Origin: JANQMX01 sp965247175
GTDB lineage: Bacteria > Pseudomonadota > Alphaproteobacteria > Kiloniellales > DSM-21159
Length of the DNA stretch: 64,000 nt
Reading direction: 5' to 3'
Assembly (NCBI GenBank): GCA_965247175.1
Contig: OZ252006.1
Span: forward strand, 3,162,001-3,226,000
Numbering within the stretch: the first letter of the stretch is position 1; the number at the start of each line of letters is the position of its first letter. The notes below the pieces were generated by a model. The model ran no database searches and was not told the origin of the DNA. It was given only the letters and a program-made list of their open reading frames with translations. Of the stretch, positions 52,895 through 61,661 are shown in pieces. A program made the translations under genes and the position numbers.

Positions 52895-53554
52895 TTATGA
52901 AATGATCGTCCAGTTGTAGTCGCCCGTGTAGCCGGCCTCGCTGAACAAGGCCAGCCATCCCTCGGGATAGTCGTGGAACTCGGCGGTCAACACCCAGCTT
53001 TCGAATACCGCCTTCTGTTCGGGCGTCAGGTAAGAGTCAACCCGCACGAAGGCCCGGCCGCCGGAGAGACGCTGGATTTCCTGGAGCGCCTTGCACGCCC
53101 GCGCGCGCGGCAGGTTGTGCACCGCGTCCAGCGAAATGACGCAGTCGAAGCTGCCGTCGGGGAAGGGCAGGTGGTCAGCGCTGCCCAGGTGCAGGCGGCC
53201 GATCACGTCCGGGTGGCAATGCATCAGGGCATACTCTGATATGTCGAGGCCGAAGACCTCGAGACCCGGCAGGGCATCGAGCAGGTCTTTGACCAGGTAG
53301 CCCTTGGCGCAGCCGACATCGAGCACCCGGTTGCCCGGCTTGAGGTCGAAGTGAGCAACGATATCGTGCGCAACGGGCACCCAGCGCCCATCGTACTTGT
53401 AGCCGCCGTAGCCGTAGTCTCGCGGCCCGTCGAAGTACATCTCGCCAAACTCTTTCGAGACGCGGACGACGTCCGGGTCCTTGGCCGCCTCACGCGCGGC
53501 GATGTTGCGCTTGGTTTTGGGCAGGGCGCGCAGCAGTTCGACCTGCTGCCCCAT
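52895..53554 (-). CDS. SAM-dependent methyltransferase
   Basis: Protein of 219 residues with motif I VLDVGCAKGYLVKDLLDALP (about 79-98), acidic VFGLDISEYA and the post-I segment FDCVISLDAVHNLPRARACK. The N-terminal FGEMYFDGPRDYGYGGYKYD is a conserved-looking substrate-side segment seen in small glycan-locus methyltransferases. Its ATG overlaps the upstream SDR stop by one base (TGATG). It probably methylates the nucleotide-linked sugar. Confidence 0.8.
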   Translation of the reverse strand: MGQQVELLRALPKTKRNIAAREAAKDPDVVRVSKEFGEMYFDGPRDYGYGGYKYDGRWVPVAHDIVAHFDLKPGNRVLDVGCAKGYLVKDLLDALPGLEVFGLDISEYALMHCHPDVIGRLHLGSADHLPFPDGSFDCVISLDAVHNLPRARACKALQEIQRLSGGRAFVRVDSYLTPEQKAVFESWVLTAEFHDYPEGWLALFSEAGYTGDYNWTIIS

Positions 53555-54456
53555 CAGGCCGCCTCCAGCGCCGCGCGGTGGGCGAGAGCAAAGCCGTCGG
53601 CGGGCTTCGTATAGCGGAAGTCCGGAAAGGCGGCAAAGGTCGCGGCCGGATCGAAGGGGCGGTAGCCGCCGTGCGGCATAGGCCCGACACGCGGCGAGCC
53701 CTTGATCGCCACGGCCTGCGGGAAGTGCGAGACCACCATCTCCGCCGCGTCGCGGAAGGAGACGACCTCGCCTGTCGCGGCATTGAGGCTGCCTTGGCTG
53801 CGATGGCGCAGAATGCGCAGCGCAAGCTCGGCCACGTCCTCGATGTAGATATGGTCGCGCCGCTCTTCGCCCTCGCCGAAGAGGACGATGTCCTCGCCGG
53901 CGGCCGTCAAACGGCGGAAGCGGTTGGGGCCGTAGCCGTTGTGCGGATCGGCCGCTCCGTAGATCAGGGTCGGACGCAGGGTTGCGAAGGGCGTGTCGCC
54001 GGCCGCCTCCTGCAGCATCACTTCGCGGGTCAGGTGCATGATGCCGTGCAGGCTACCGGGCGAAGCGCAGGAGCTTTCGCTCAGCGGCAAGGGGCCGTCG
54101 GCATAGATGGCGTCCGAGCCGATGTTGAGAACATGCGCAACCGGCCGCGCTTTCAGGGCGTCGCCGAGGGTCTCGATAATCGTCAAATTGTCGCGCAACA
54201 TCGCCGTGTTCTTGCAGGGCGCGACCGCCGCGACGGCGACCAGGCTGTCATCGGGGCGAAGCTGCTCTGCCAGCCGCGTGCCCGCATCCTCGGCCATGAG
54301 ATCGACGTCGGCACGGTTGAGCGACAGGTGCGGAACGCCGTTCTCAGCCAGGCGCTTGACGATGGCGCCGCCGACGAAGCCGGTGGCACCGATAACGACG
54401 ACGCGCGCGGGATTGCGGGGCGCAGTTTCGAGGTGGGTCAGCATGAGATCCGCCAA
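53554..54456 (-). CDS. Extended SDR lacking the YxxxK active-site pair
   Basis: Protein of 300 residues. The cofactor loop is intact (VVVIGATGFVGGAIV, about 19-33), and NIGSDAIYADGPLPLSE aligns with the catalytic serine region. Where the SDR family has YGxxK, this protein has H137-G-I-M-H141. Later conserved segments (ATLRPTLIYGA, DHIYIEDVAELALRIL) remain. It may be a reductase or epimerase with altered chemistry, or a structural partner. It lies 4 bases after the UDP-sugar dehydrogenase-like gene. Confidence 0.75.
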   Translation of the reverse strand: MADLMLTHLETAPRNPARVVVIGATGFVGGAIVKRLAENGVPHLSLNRADVDLMAEDAGTRLAEQLRPDDSLVAVAAVAPCKNTAMLRDNLTIIETLGDALKARPVAHVLNIGSDAIYADGPLPLSESSCASPGSLHGIMHLTREVMLQEAAGDTPFATLRPTLIYGAADPHNGYGPNRFRRLTAAGEDIVLFGEGEERRDHIYIEDVAELALRILRHRSQGSLNAATGEVVSFRDAAEMVVSHFPQAVAIKGSPRVGPMPHGGYRPFDPAATFAAFPDFRYTKPADGFALAHRAALEAA

Positions 54457-54460
54457 TCCT

Positions 54461-55744
54461 TTATGCGTTCGCCCGCAGCGGTGGCACGCCGAGGGTCAGA
54501 TGGTCCAAGCCGGCCGCCCGCATATCTTCGACTGCCAGCACACGGTAGGGGTCGATCACTAGCGTCCCGTTCATGCGGGCAGCGATCTCGGCAGGGGCCT
54601 GCGCCCGGTAGTCGGCCCAAGGCGTGAGAATCATCAGCGCGTCCGCACCCTCTGCCGCCGCCAGAGGATCAGGCGCCCCTTCGGCACGCGGATGGCCGGC
54701 TTGCTCGGCCGGCACCACCGGGTCGTGCAGGCGCAGGCGTAGCTCGGGAAACTGGGCCAGGGTCGCCAGGGACGGGGAGTTCTTCACCGAGTGGGTGTTC
54801 TCCTTGTAGGCCAGGCCCCAGACGGCGACCAAGGGATCGGCACCGAGGCTTGCCTGTTCCCGCCGCAGCGTCTCCGCCGCCCAGTCGCGGCGATGGCGAC
54901 TGTTGGTCAGCCACGCGGACACCACGCCGCCATCGGTGTCGTGCGCCTCCGACAGACGCAAGACCGTGGCCAGGTCCCGCTCCAAGTTGCCGCCGGCGAT
55001 GCCGAGGCCCGGGTTGATATAGGCGTAGGGACCGATGCGGCGGTCCAGGCGCAGGGCCGGCACGATCTCCTGCCAGTCGGCGCCGATCGCCTCGCAGACC
55101 TCGGCCATGGTATTGGCGGCGGCCACCGAGGCGACCAGGCAGACGTTGATCGAGATCTTCGCCAGCTCCGCGCTCTCGTAGCGCATGGGCAGGATGGGGC
55201 AGCCAAAGGCGGAGAGCAGCGCTTCGTAGGCCGGCGGCAGAGGGGCGCTCGGCTCGGCGCAGCCGACGATGTAGCGCTCGGGCTCGCGGGCCCGCTCCAC
55301 GGCGCGGCCGAAGATCAAGGTCTCGACTTGGTAGAACAGGCGCTCGGCGGGATAGCCGATGCCCCGGGTGAAGCCGGGCGGCACCTGCGACAGCACCACC
55401 AGAACGGCCTGCTCGCCAAGATGCGGCGTTGCGCGCGCGATGAGATCGCGCACCGTCGAAAGATCGCTCTCGCCGCGATCGTCGGTCGGCACGTCGGCAG
55501 CGATGTAGGCGACATCGCAGTCGGCCAGCCGGGAGAAGTCGCTGCTGAAGCTCTGCCGCCCGCCGTTGCCCTTGAGGAGATCGTCGAGGTCGGGCTCGGT
55601 GACCGGTAGTTGCCCGGCCGAAAGCCGCTCGACCAGCGCTGGATCCGGATCCAGGCAGAGGGTCTCGAAGCCTTGGGCGCAAACCGCCGTGGCCGAGACC
55701 AGGCCCAGGTGCGTCATGCCGATGAAGGCAACCTTCGGCGTCAT
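54461..55744 (-). CDS. UDP-sugar dehydrogenase-family protein lacking the catalytic cysteine
   Basis: Protein of 427 residues with the three-domain layout of UDP-glucose/UDP-ManNAc dehydrogenases: N-terminal VAFIGMTHLGLVSATAVCAQ, central AELAKISINVCLVASVAAAN (with K196) and a C-terminal NAD/UDP-binding domain (VAVWGLAYKENTHSVKNSPS). The active-site segment normally reads GxGFGGxCxxKD; here it is GLGIAGGNLERD with N253 in place of cysteine. Two-step oxidation to a uronic acid should not be possible. It overlaps the Gfo/Idh gene by 4 bases. Confidence 0.82.
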   Translation of the reverse strand: MTPKVAFIGMTHLGLVSATAVCAQGFETLCLDPDPALVERLSAGQLPVTEPDLDDLLKGNGGRQSFSSDFSRLADCDVAYIAADVPTDDRGESDLSTVRDLIARATPHLGEQAVLVVLSQVPPGFTRGIGYPAERLFYQVETLIFGRAVERAREPERYIVGCAEPSAPLPPAYEALLSAFGCPILPMRYESAELAKISINVCLVASVAAANTMAEVCEAIGADWQEIVPALRLDRRIGPYAYINPGLGIAGGNLERDLATVLRLSEAHDTDGGVVSAWLTNSRHRRDWAAETLRREQASLGADPLVAVWGLAYKENTHSVKNSPSLATLAQFPELRLRLHDPVVPAEQAGHPRAEGAPDPLAAAEGADALMILTPWADYRAQAPAEIAARMNGTLVIDPYRVLAVEDMRAAGLDHLTLGVPPLRANA

Positions 55745-56673
55745 GGCGCGGCGCTCTCCGTCACGCGCCGGCCAAGGTCGCGCAGCACCCGGTTGAGCCA
55801 GAGATCGCGCGACAGGTCCGTCTCGGCCCCATCCGCACAGAGTCGCTTGAAGTGGGCGTATTCCAGGGCCCAGGTGGGGTCGGCCTGGACCAGGGTGGTC
55901 GACTCTTCCGGCGGCCGGCCGCTCGGCCGCACCCTTGTGCGCAGGGTGACACGGCTCGGCCCCCACTTGCAGAGCGACTCGATGTGGGCAGAGCCCTCCT
56001 CGCCGAAGAGATCGCAGGTGAAGTGGTTGCGCCAGGACAGCAGGGTCGCCTCGAACTCGAGCTGGGGCGCACTTGCCTTCGAACCGAACACCACATGATC
56101 GGGTGCCCGGTTCTCGAAGCGATTGGAGGCGATCATCTCGAAATTGTCGCCGTCGGTCCCGAACCAGAAGTTGGCCGTGTCCAGCAGGTGGGAGCCGAGA
56201 TCGTGCAGCACGCCGGAGCCCTGGTCACGCCAGGCCGACTCCCGCACCAGCTGGGCCGTGCCGTTGCCGTAGAACAGGCGGCAGCGGTAGAGCCGGCCCA
56301 GGCGGCCGGACTGGACGATCTCTCGCAGCCGCATGAAGTGCGGTTCGAAGCGGTGATTGTAGGCGGTGTAGCAGACGACGCCCTTGTCCCGGGCCAGGGA
56401 CTGCAGAGCGGCGATCTCATCGTCGTCGGCCGCCCAGAGCGGCTTTTCGACCAGCACGTGCTTGCCCTGGCCGATCAGCTCCCGCAGCAGCGCGACCTTG
56501 GGCTCGTCGGGAACGCAGCAGAGCGCCGCGTCGTAGTCGGCCGGCGAGACATCGGCGAGATCGCGATAGTCGGCTTCGTCCTGCGCCGGGTCCACGGATG
56601 CCACGAAATCGTCGCCGGCCACGGCACGCCGCTTGCGCCCCTGGACGCCGAGGCCGATGACGATCACGCGCAT
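55741..56673 (-). CDS. Gfo/Idh/MocA family oxidoreductase
   Basis: Protein of 310 residues. N-terminal Rossmann start VIVIGLGVQGRKRR, the family motif VEKPLWAADDDE (about 75-86) and YTAYNHRFEPHFMRLREIV with the conserved histidine region, then RDQGSGVLHDLGSHLLD. Members oxidise or reduce hydroxyls of sugars and nucleotide sugars with NAD(P). I start at ATG 56671-56673 because it opens directly on the Rossmann strand. It is coupled to the dehydrogenase-like gene by ATGA. Confidence 0.86.
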   Translation of the reverse strand: MRVIVIGLGVQGRKRRAVAGDDFVASVDPAQDEADYRDLADVSPADYDAALCCVPDEPKVALLRELIGQGKHVLVEKPLWAADDDEIAALQSLARDKGVVCYTAYNHRFEPHFMRLREIVQSGRLGRLYRCRLFYGNGTAQLVRESAWRDQGSGVLHDLGSHLLDTANFWFGTDGDNFEMIASNRFENRAPDHVVFGSKASAPQLEFEATLLSWRNHFTCDLFGEEGSAHIESLCKWGPSRVTLRTRVRPSGRPPEESTTLVQADPTWALEYAHFKRLCADGAETDLSRDLWLNRVLRDLGRRVTESAAP

Positions 56674-56677
56674 GCGC

Positions 56678-58228
56678 TTAGGCGAGCCCGAGCAGTCGTT
56701 CGATCTTGTCGAGCCTGGCCTGGACGTCGGCGGGCGTGATGGGAACGTTGCCGTCCACCTCGCATTCGCCGGCCGCGGCCAGCACACCGAGGATGGTCGC
56801 CTGCACCGACGAACCCGACACCATCATGGCCAGGGTGGCGTAAGCCAGCAGGGCATCGCCGGCACCCACGGGGTCGACCACCTGCTCGACGAAGCTGTCG
56901 ACCGAGAAGAAGCTGTCCAACGACTCGTGATCGGCGTTGCGGCAGGTCAGGACACCGCGCTCGCTGAGCTTGAGTAGCAGGGTCTTGCACTGCGCCGCGT
57001 CGTAGACGCCTGAAGCCAGGCCGCGAATGCCGGAGTCCTGATCGGCGATGGCGAAACGGGCCTCCCGCTCGTTCGGGGTGATCAGATCGAAGCCTTGGAA
57101 CTCTGTGATGTTGCCCCAGCGGCTGGCGACCTGGCTGTCGGCAACCCGAAACACGCCCTCGGGAATGGCCTCGACCAGCCCCGGAATGGTGCGGCGGTTG
57201 AAGATACCGTGGCGGAAATCGCTGAACACAACAGCTTCCGACGGCACCACGGCGATCGAGTCGAGCACGTTCTCCAAGACACCGTTGCTGATCGTGCGGT
57301 TGTCCAGCGTATCGACCTTGAGCAGACGATACCCGCCGGCGACGATGGCATTCTTGTTGGTGGTCGGCCGGGTCGAGTCGATCACCGGCCGCACCTCGAC
57401 ACCGGCCTGACGCAGGTCGTCGAGGACGAAGTCCTTCAACTCGTCATCGCCGAGCACGGTGGAGAAGACCACCTCGGCGCCTGCCGCCCGCAGATGCTTC
57501 GAGACGACGCCGGCGCCGCCGACGTAGTTGGCGTGGCCCTCGTAGAGCACGCTCATGGTCGGCGTCTTGGTCTGGCCGCCGATCATGGCGCATTGGGTCA
57601 GCGTATCGACGATGGTGTCGCCGACCACGTGGACGCGCTTGCCCACCATGCCCGCCAATGTACGGCGCAAATCATCGAAGCTCAGACCCTCGCGCTCCAT
57701 CAGGGTGGTCAGCTTCTCGAGCTTGAGCGAAGGCGGCGCCAGGTCGATCAGATTGGACGACGAGTACACCACGTCGCCCGGCGTGAAGATGATCTCGCCG
57801 CCGTAGCTCTCGACCACATCGGCCTCTTCCGCCGTCTTCGGCGGCAGGCCGTCGGCCACGTACTCGTAGCCCTTGGCGAAGTAGTCCGGCTGGATGATCG
57901 CGATGTTGTCCAGCGGCTTGGGGTTCTTGTCGATCACCACGTAGTCGACCATCTCGAACGCGGCCAGGTTCGCCGCCCGCAGCTCCTGCGGCACGTGCGG
58001 CCGGTACTTGCCCTTGTCGATGTGCTTGTCGGCGGTCAGGCTCGCCACCAGGATGTCCGCCTTGCTCTTGGCATAGAGCAGGTGGCGCAGGTGGCCGGGG
58101 TGCACCACGTCGAAGACGCCGTGGCACATGATGACCTTCTGCTCGCGCGGGCGCGGACCGATCAGGTCCCGCAGCTCCTCCGCGGTGCGTATCTTGTGAC
58201 CGAAGCGTTCGGTCAGGGACGTACTCAT
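56678..58228 (-). CDS. Bifunctional sugar nucleotidyltransferase/PfkB kinase (HldE-like, reversed domain order)
   Basis: Protein of 516 residues. The N-terminal half is a cytidylyltransferase-fold domain with VIMCHGVFDVVHPGHLRHLL (HxGH at 43-46). The C-terminal half is a ribokinase/PfkB domain with KRVHVVGDTIVD near 199 and DPVGAGDALLAY at 452-463, containing the catalytic Asp. HldE of E. coli has the kinase first. Activity is most likely phosphorylation and nucleotidyl transfer on a heptose phosphate. It overlaps the epimerase upstream by four bases. Confidence 0.85.
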   Translation of the reverse strand: MSTSLTERFGHKIRTAEELRDLIGPRPREQKVIMCHGVFDVVHPGHLRHLLYAKSKADILVASLTADKHIDKGKYRPHVPQELRAANLAAFEMVDYVVIDKNPKPLDNIAIIQPDYFAKGYEYVADGLPPKTAEEADVVESYGGEIIFTPGDVVYSSSNLIDLAPPSLKLEKLTTLMEREGLSFDDLRRTLAGMVGKRVHVVGDTIVDTLTQCAMIGGQTKTPTMSVLYEGHANYVGGAGVVSKHLRAAGAEVVFSTVLGDDELKDFVLDDLRQAGVEVRPVIDSTRPTTNKNAIVAGGYRLLKVDTLDNRTISNGVLENVLDSIAVVPSEAVVFSDFRHGIFNRRTIPGLVEAIPEGVFRVADSQVASRWGNITEFQGFDLITPNEREARFAIADQDSGIRGLASGVYDAAQCKTLLLKLSERGVLTCRNADHESLDSFFSVDSFVEQVVDPVGAGDALLAYATLAMMVSGSSVQATILGVLAAAGECEVDGNVPITPADVQARLDKIERLLGLA

Positions 58229-59232
58229 GACTTACCGTCCTCACTCAAATAACTGAACCAGGTCTTGGTCGCCTCGGCGATGCTGTCCGGGGTCCAGAGC
58301 GGCGCATCGCGCCAGGTCTCGATATCCGCCAGCATCTCGCGCACCCCTTCGGCGAAGGGCACGCGGGGGCGCCAATCCAGATCCGCTAGGATGCGCGCCG
58401 TATCCGCCCAAGTACAGTCCGGCTCGCCCGGCCGCTTGGGGATATGTACCCGCTCGCCGCCGATCAGCTCGGCCAGCCGGTTGACCGACTGCGGGTCGTT
58501 GGCGCCCAGATTCCAGATCTTGCCGGAGAGCGGCGTCTCGGCCGCGGCCAGGAAGGCGGCGGCCACGTCGGTGACGTAGACGAAGTCGCGGCTCTGGGTC
58601 CCGTCGCCGACAATGGTCAGCGGCTTGCCCGCCAGCTTCTGCTTGAAGAAGACGCCGAAGACCGCGCCGTAGGCGCCCGTCGTGCGCACCCGCGGACCGT
58701 AGGCATTGAAGATGCGCACGGAGTTGACCGGCAGGCCGTAGACCTGGTGCCAGTGGAAGCAGGACTGCTCGCCCAGGTACTTGGAGAGCGCATAGGGGTG
58801 CTGCGGCGCGATGGGATGGTCCTCGCGCGTCGGCACGTCGGCCAGGCCGTAGCAGGAGGAGGAGGCGGCATAGACGAACTTGCCCGCCTTGGCCCGGCGC
58901 GCGCCTTCCAGCACGCGCACGGTGCCCTGCACGTTGGTCGCCATGTAGTCGATGGGCCGCTCGATCGAGGGCACGATGTCGCCGATGCCGGCGAAGTGCA
59001 CCACGCAGGCGAGGCCGCCGAAGACCGAGCTCTCCGGCTCCAGCTCGCGGATGTCGAGCCACTCCGCGGTCAGGTCGGGATTGCCGGCGTGCTGCGCCAG
59101 GTTGGCCTCTCGCCCGCCGGTGAGGTTGTCGATGACTCGCACCTTGTAGCCACGGTCGATCAGGAGATCGACCATGTGGCTGCCGATGAAACCCGCCCCG
59201 CCCGTGACCAGGGCGACCGGCTTGTCGTTCAT
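58225..59232 (-). CDS. NAD-dependent nucleotide-sugar epimerase (GalE-like extended SDR)
   Basis: Protein of 335 residues with an intact extended SDR active site: VTGGAGFIGSHMVDLLIDRG, VHFAGIGDIVPS, AASSSCYG and YALSKYLGEQ (YxxxK). RIFNAYGPRVRTTGAYGAVF and GDGTQSRDFVYVTDVA match UDP-sugar 4-epimerases. It probably epimerises or reduces a nucleotide-linked sugar. ATGA overlaps link it to the genes on both sides, part of the long minus-strand operon. Confidence 0.87.
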   Translation of the reverse strand: MNDKPVALVTGGAGFIGSHMVDLLIDRGYKVRVIDNLTGGREANLAQHAGNPDLTAEWLDIRELEPESSVFGGLACVVHFAGIGDIVPSIERPIDYMATNVQGTVRVLEGARRAKAGKFVYAASSSCYGLADVPTREDHPIAPQHPYALSKYLGEQSCFHWHQVYGLPVNSVRIFNAYGPRVRTTGAYGAVFGVFFKQKLAGKPLTIVGDGTQSRDFVYVTDVAAAFLAAAETPLSGKIWNLGANDPQSVNRLAELIGGERVHIPKRPGEPDCTWADTARILADLDWRPRVPFAEGVREMLADIETWRDAPLWTPDSIAEATKTWFSYLSEDGKS

Positions 59233-60230
59233 GCTGCCTGCAGTGCCTTCAGTGTGCGGACGTTGTAGTAGCGGTCGTCCTGCATCGGGTTGGGCAGCTT
59301 GCCGGCCTGGAAGGCCTTGCAGAGGTCGCGCACCGCATCCTCGATGCTATGGCTCGGCTCGAAGCCGAGCTGACGGCGAATCTTGTCCGAGTTGATGTGG
59401 TAGGAGCGGATGTCGTCCGTCGGCGTGGTGACGATCTCGATCGGCGCCCTGTCGGGAAACTCCTCCTCGACCACCCGCTTGACGATCTGGGCGATGTCCA
59501 TGATCGACATGTTCTGGAAGCCGCAGTTGAAGGTTTCGCCGGCGATCTTGTCGTCCTCAATCTCGATCAGGAGCTTGTAGAGATCGCACATGTCCTGGAC
59601 GTGCAGGTTGGGGCGCATCTGGGTGCCGCCGAAGACGGTGATCTTGCCGTTGATCACCGCGTGGCTGGTCAGAATGTTGACCGAGAGATCGAGGCGCTGG
59701 CGCGGGGCGTAGCCGCAGAGCGTTGCCGGGCGGATGGTGACGCAGACAAAGTCCGGCGACTGCTGGGCGAAGAGCTTCGGCTCGCAGAGGCCCTTGTACT
59801 TGTTGTAAAGGGTCAGCGGCACCAACGGATGGTCTTCGGTCACGTTCGGCTGTTCCGAGACGCCGTAGACCGAGCTGGACGAGGCGTAGATGAAGCGCTT
59901 CACCCCACTTTCCTTGGCGGCGATCACCATCGGCTCAAAGGCATCGAGGTTGATCGTGGTGCTGAGGCTCTCGTCCAGCACGAAGCTCGCGTCGTTGGAG
60001 ATGCAGGCGAGATCGATCGCGACGTCGACTCCCTGGAAGGCCTCGCGCAGCGCCGCCACGTCGCGAATGTCGCCCTGGATGGTGCGGAAGTTGGGATTGT
60101 CCTTCGGCAGGAAGGCGTCGCCGAAATAGCCGATGTCGAAGGAGGTGACCCGGTAGCCCAGTTCGAGCAACTGCGGACAAAGCAAGCTGCCGACATAGCC
60201 GGCGCCTCCGAGAACCAATACGTGTTTCAT
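59229..60230 (-). CDS. NAD-dependent epimerase/dehydratase (extended SDR)
   Basis: Protein of 333 residues. Cofactor loop VLVLGGAGYVGSLLCPQLLE, D-rich second strand VTSFDIGYFGD, catalytic region YASSSSVYGVSEQPNVTEDH and YNKYKGLCEP (YxxxK). The tail RRQLGFEPSHSIEDAVRDL is typical of sugar epimerases. It differs enough from the next gene to act on another step. It heads the epimerase pair, 49 bases after the transaldolase gene. Confidence 0.85.
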   Translation of the reverse strand: MKHVLVLGGAGYVGSLLCPQLLELGYRVTSFDIGYFGDAFLPKDNPNFRTIQGDIRDVAALREAFQGVDVAIDLACISNDASFVLDESLSTTINLDAFEPMVIAAKESGVKRFIYASSSSVYGVSEQPNVTEDHPLVPLTLYNKYKGLCEPKLFAQQSPDFVCVTIRPATLCGYAPRQRLDLSVNILTSHAVINGKITVFGGTQMRPNLHVQDMCDLYKLLIEIEDDKIAGETFNCGFQNMSIMDIAQIVKRVVEEEFPDRAPIEIVTTPTDDIRSYHINSDKIRRQLGFEPSHSIEDAVRDLCKAFQAGKLPNPMQDDRYYNVRTLKALQAA

Positions 60231-60279
60231 GCCGCTCCCTCAGTTCGCCGCAAGCAGATGGATGATTGGATGTGCGCCC

Positions 60280-61029
60280 TTAGGCCGTGGCCGCGCGCGG
60301 TGCCGCCGGAACGGCGATGTCGTAGCCGGCCGCGGTCGCATCCCGATGGAACATCTCCACCGTCTCTCGCGAGTAGAGCGAGAGGTCCTTGCCGACCAGC
60401 TTCAGCTTGGCCAGCAGGTCATTGGTGACGGTGATGATGTGACAGCCGATCGCATCGGCCTGGAAAATGTTGAGCAGCTCCCGTGGGCTGGCCCACAGCA
60501 GCTCCGCCTTCGGCCGCTGGGCCAGCATGACCAGCGCTTCCTGCATATGCGGCACGGGGTCGACGCCGGTATCGGCCACGCGTCCGGCAAAGACCGAGAT
60601 GATGGCCGGCGTGTCGGGATGCAGCGCCTCGGCGGTTTCGGCCACCTGATCGAGCGTCATCATCGCCGTGACGTTGACCACCACGCCCTGCGCCGAGAGG
60701 CTGCCGATCAGCGGCACCGCCGACTCGCCCTTGGTGTTGGTGATGGGAATCTTGACGTTCACGTTGTCGGCCCAGGAGGCGATCTGCAGCGCCTGCCGCT
60801 CCATCTCGGCGAAGTCGTCGGCGAAGACCTCGAAAGAGACCGGCCGGTCCGTGATCTCGGCCAGCACCTCGCGGGCGAAGGCCTCGTAGTCCTCGACCCC
60901 GGCCTTCCGCATCAAGGTCGGGTTCGTGGTGAAGCCCTTGATCATGGGATTGGCCCGCATCTCCAACATGCCGGCCAGGTCGGCACCGTCGGCAAACACC
61001 TTGATCTTCAAATCCGCCGTGCTCGTCAT
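60280..61029 (-). CDS. Transaldolase-family protein
   Basis: Protein of 249 residues from ATG 61027-61029. It has KGFTTNPTLMRKAGVEDYEA (about 31-50), VSFEVFADDFAEMERQALQI and NVNVKIPITNTKGESAVPLI, where the lysine aligns with the Schiff-base lysine of transaldolases. Its short length fits the small transaldolase/fructose-6-phosphate aldolase subfamily. It could make sedoheptulose 7-phosphate for the isomerase encoded two genes upstream; this is inference from context. Confidence 0.85.
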   Translation of the reverse strand: MTSTADLKIKVFADGADLAGMLEMRANPMIKGFTTNPTLMRKAGVEDYEAFAREVLAEITDRPVSFEVFADDFAEMERQALQIASWADNVNVKIPITNTKGESAVPLIGSLSAQGVVVNVTAMMTLDQVAETAEALHPDTPAIISVFAGRVADTGVDPVPHMQEALVMLAQRPKAELLWASPRELLNIFQADAIGCHIITVTNDLLAKLKLVGKDLSLYSRETVEMFHRDATAAGYDIAVPAAPRAATA

Positions 61030-61054
61030 GCTTCGCTCTCTTATCCGCTCGTTC

Positions 61055-61630
61055 CTATCGCGCACCCAATTGGGCCGTGGCCCGCTTGGCGCTCGCTTCC
61101 GTCAAAAACCAATCGGTGGCGGCCGCAAGGCTTTCGAAGGAGGCAAGCTGATCGCTCGGCCTCTCCTCCGCCGTGTAGCCGCGATCGATGAAGAGCGCGG
61201 CACAGCCGGCGCGCTTGGCCGCCTCCACGTCGCTCCAACGATCCCCGATCATCACGCTACTGGCGAGATCGATGTCCCATTGCGCCGCGGCATCCAGCAG
61301 CATACCGGGGGCCGGCTTGCGCCGCGGGCCTGCTGCCTCCTTGGTATCGGTACAGACCTCGATGCCGTCAAGCGGCAGGGCCCTCGTCAGCGTGTCGTGC
61401 ATGGCTTCCAGGGTCGTCTCCGAGAGCAGGCCCGTGCTCACGTCCGGCTGGTTGGTGACGACGATCAAGAGATAGCCTGCATCCTTCAATCGTTGCAGCG
61501 ACGGCTGGGCGTCAGGGTAGAGGTGAAAGTCCTCCAAGCGGCGCGGCGCGAAAGAGCGGCCGTCGCGAAACTCCGGCACCACCAACACGCCGTCGCGGTC
61601 GAGAAACACGGCTTGGCGAGATTGCGGCAT
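61055..61630 (-). CDS. gmhB: D-glycero-D-manno-heptose-1,7-bisphosphate phosphatase-like (HAD)
   Basis: Protein of 191 residues of the histidinol-phosphatase/GmhB HAD subfamily: VFLDRDGVLV with D11 and D13, LIVVTNQPDVSTGLL, then PRRKPAPGMLLDAA and VMIGDRWSDVEAAKRAG. GmhB removes the C7 phosphate from heptose 1,7-bisphosphate. The zinc-binding cysteine cluster of E. coli GmhB is not evident. It lies between the SIS isomerase and transaldolase genes. Confidence 0.84.
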   Translation of the reverse strand: MPQSRQAVFLDRDGVLVVPEFRDGRSFAPRRLEDFHLYPDAQPSLQRLKDAGYLLIVVTNQPDVSTGLLSETTLEAMHDTLTRALPLDGIEVCTDTKEAAGPRRKPAPGMLLDAAAQWDIDLASSVMIGDRWSDVEAAKRAGCAALFIDRGYTAEERPSDQLASFESLAAATDWFLTEASAKRATAQLGAR

Positions 61631-61661
61631 GCTCGGCCCTGATTCCTCGGCTAACGCGCCG

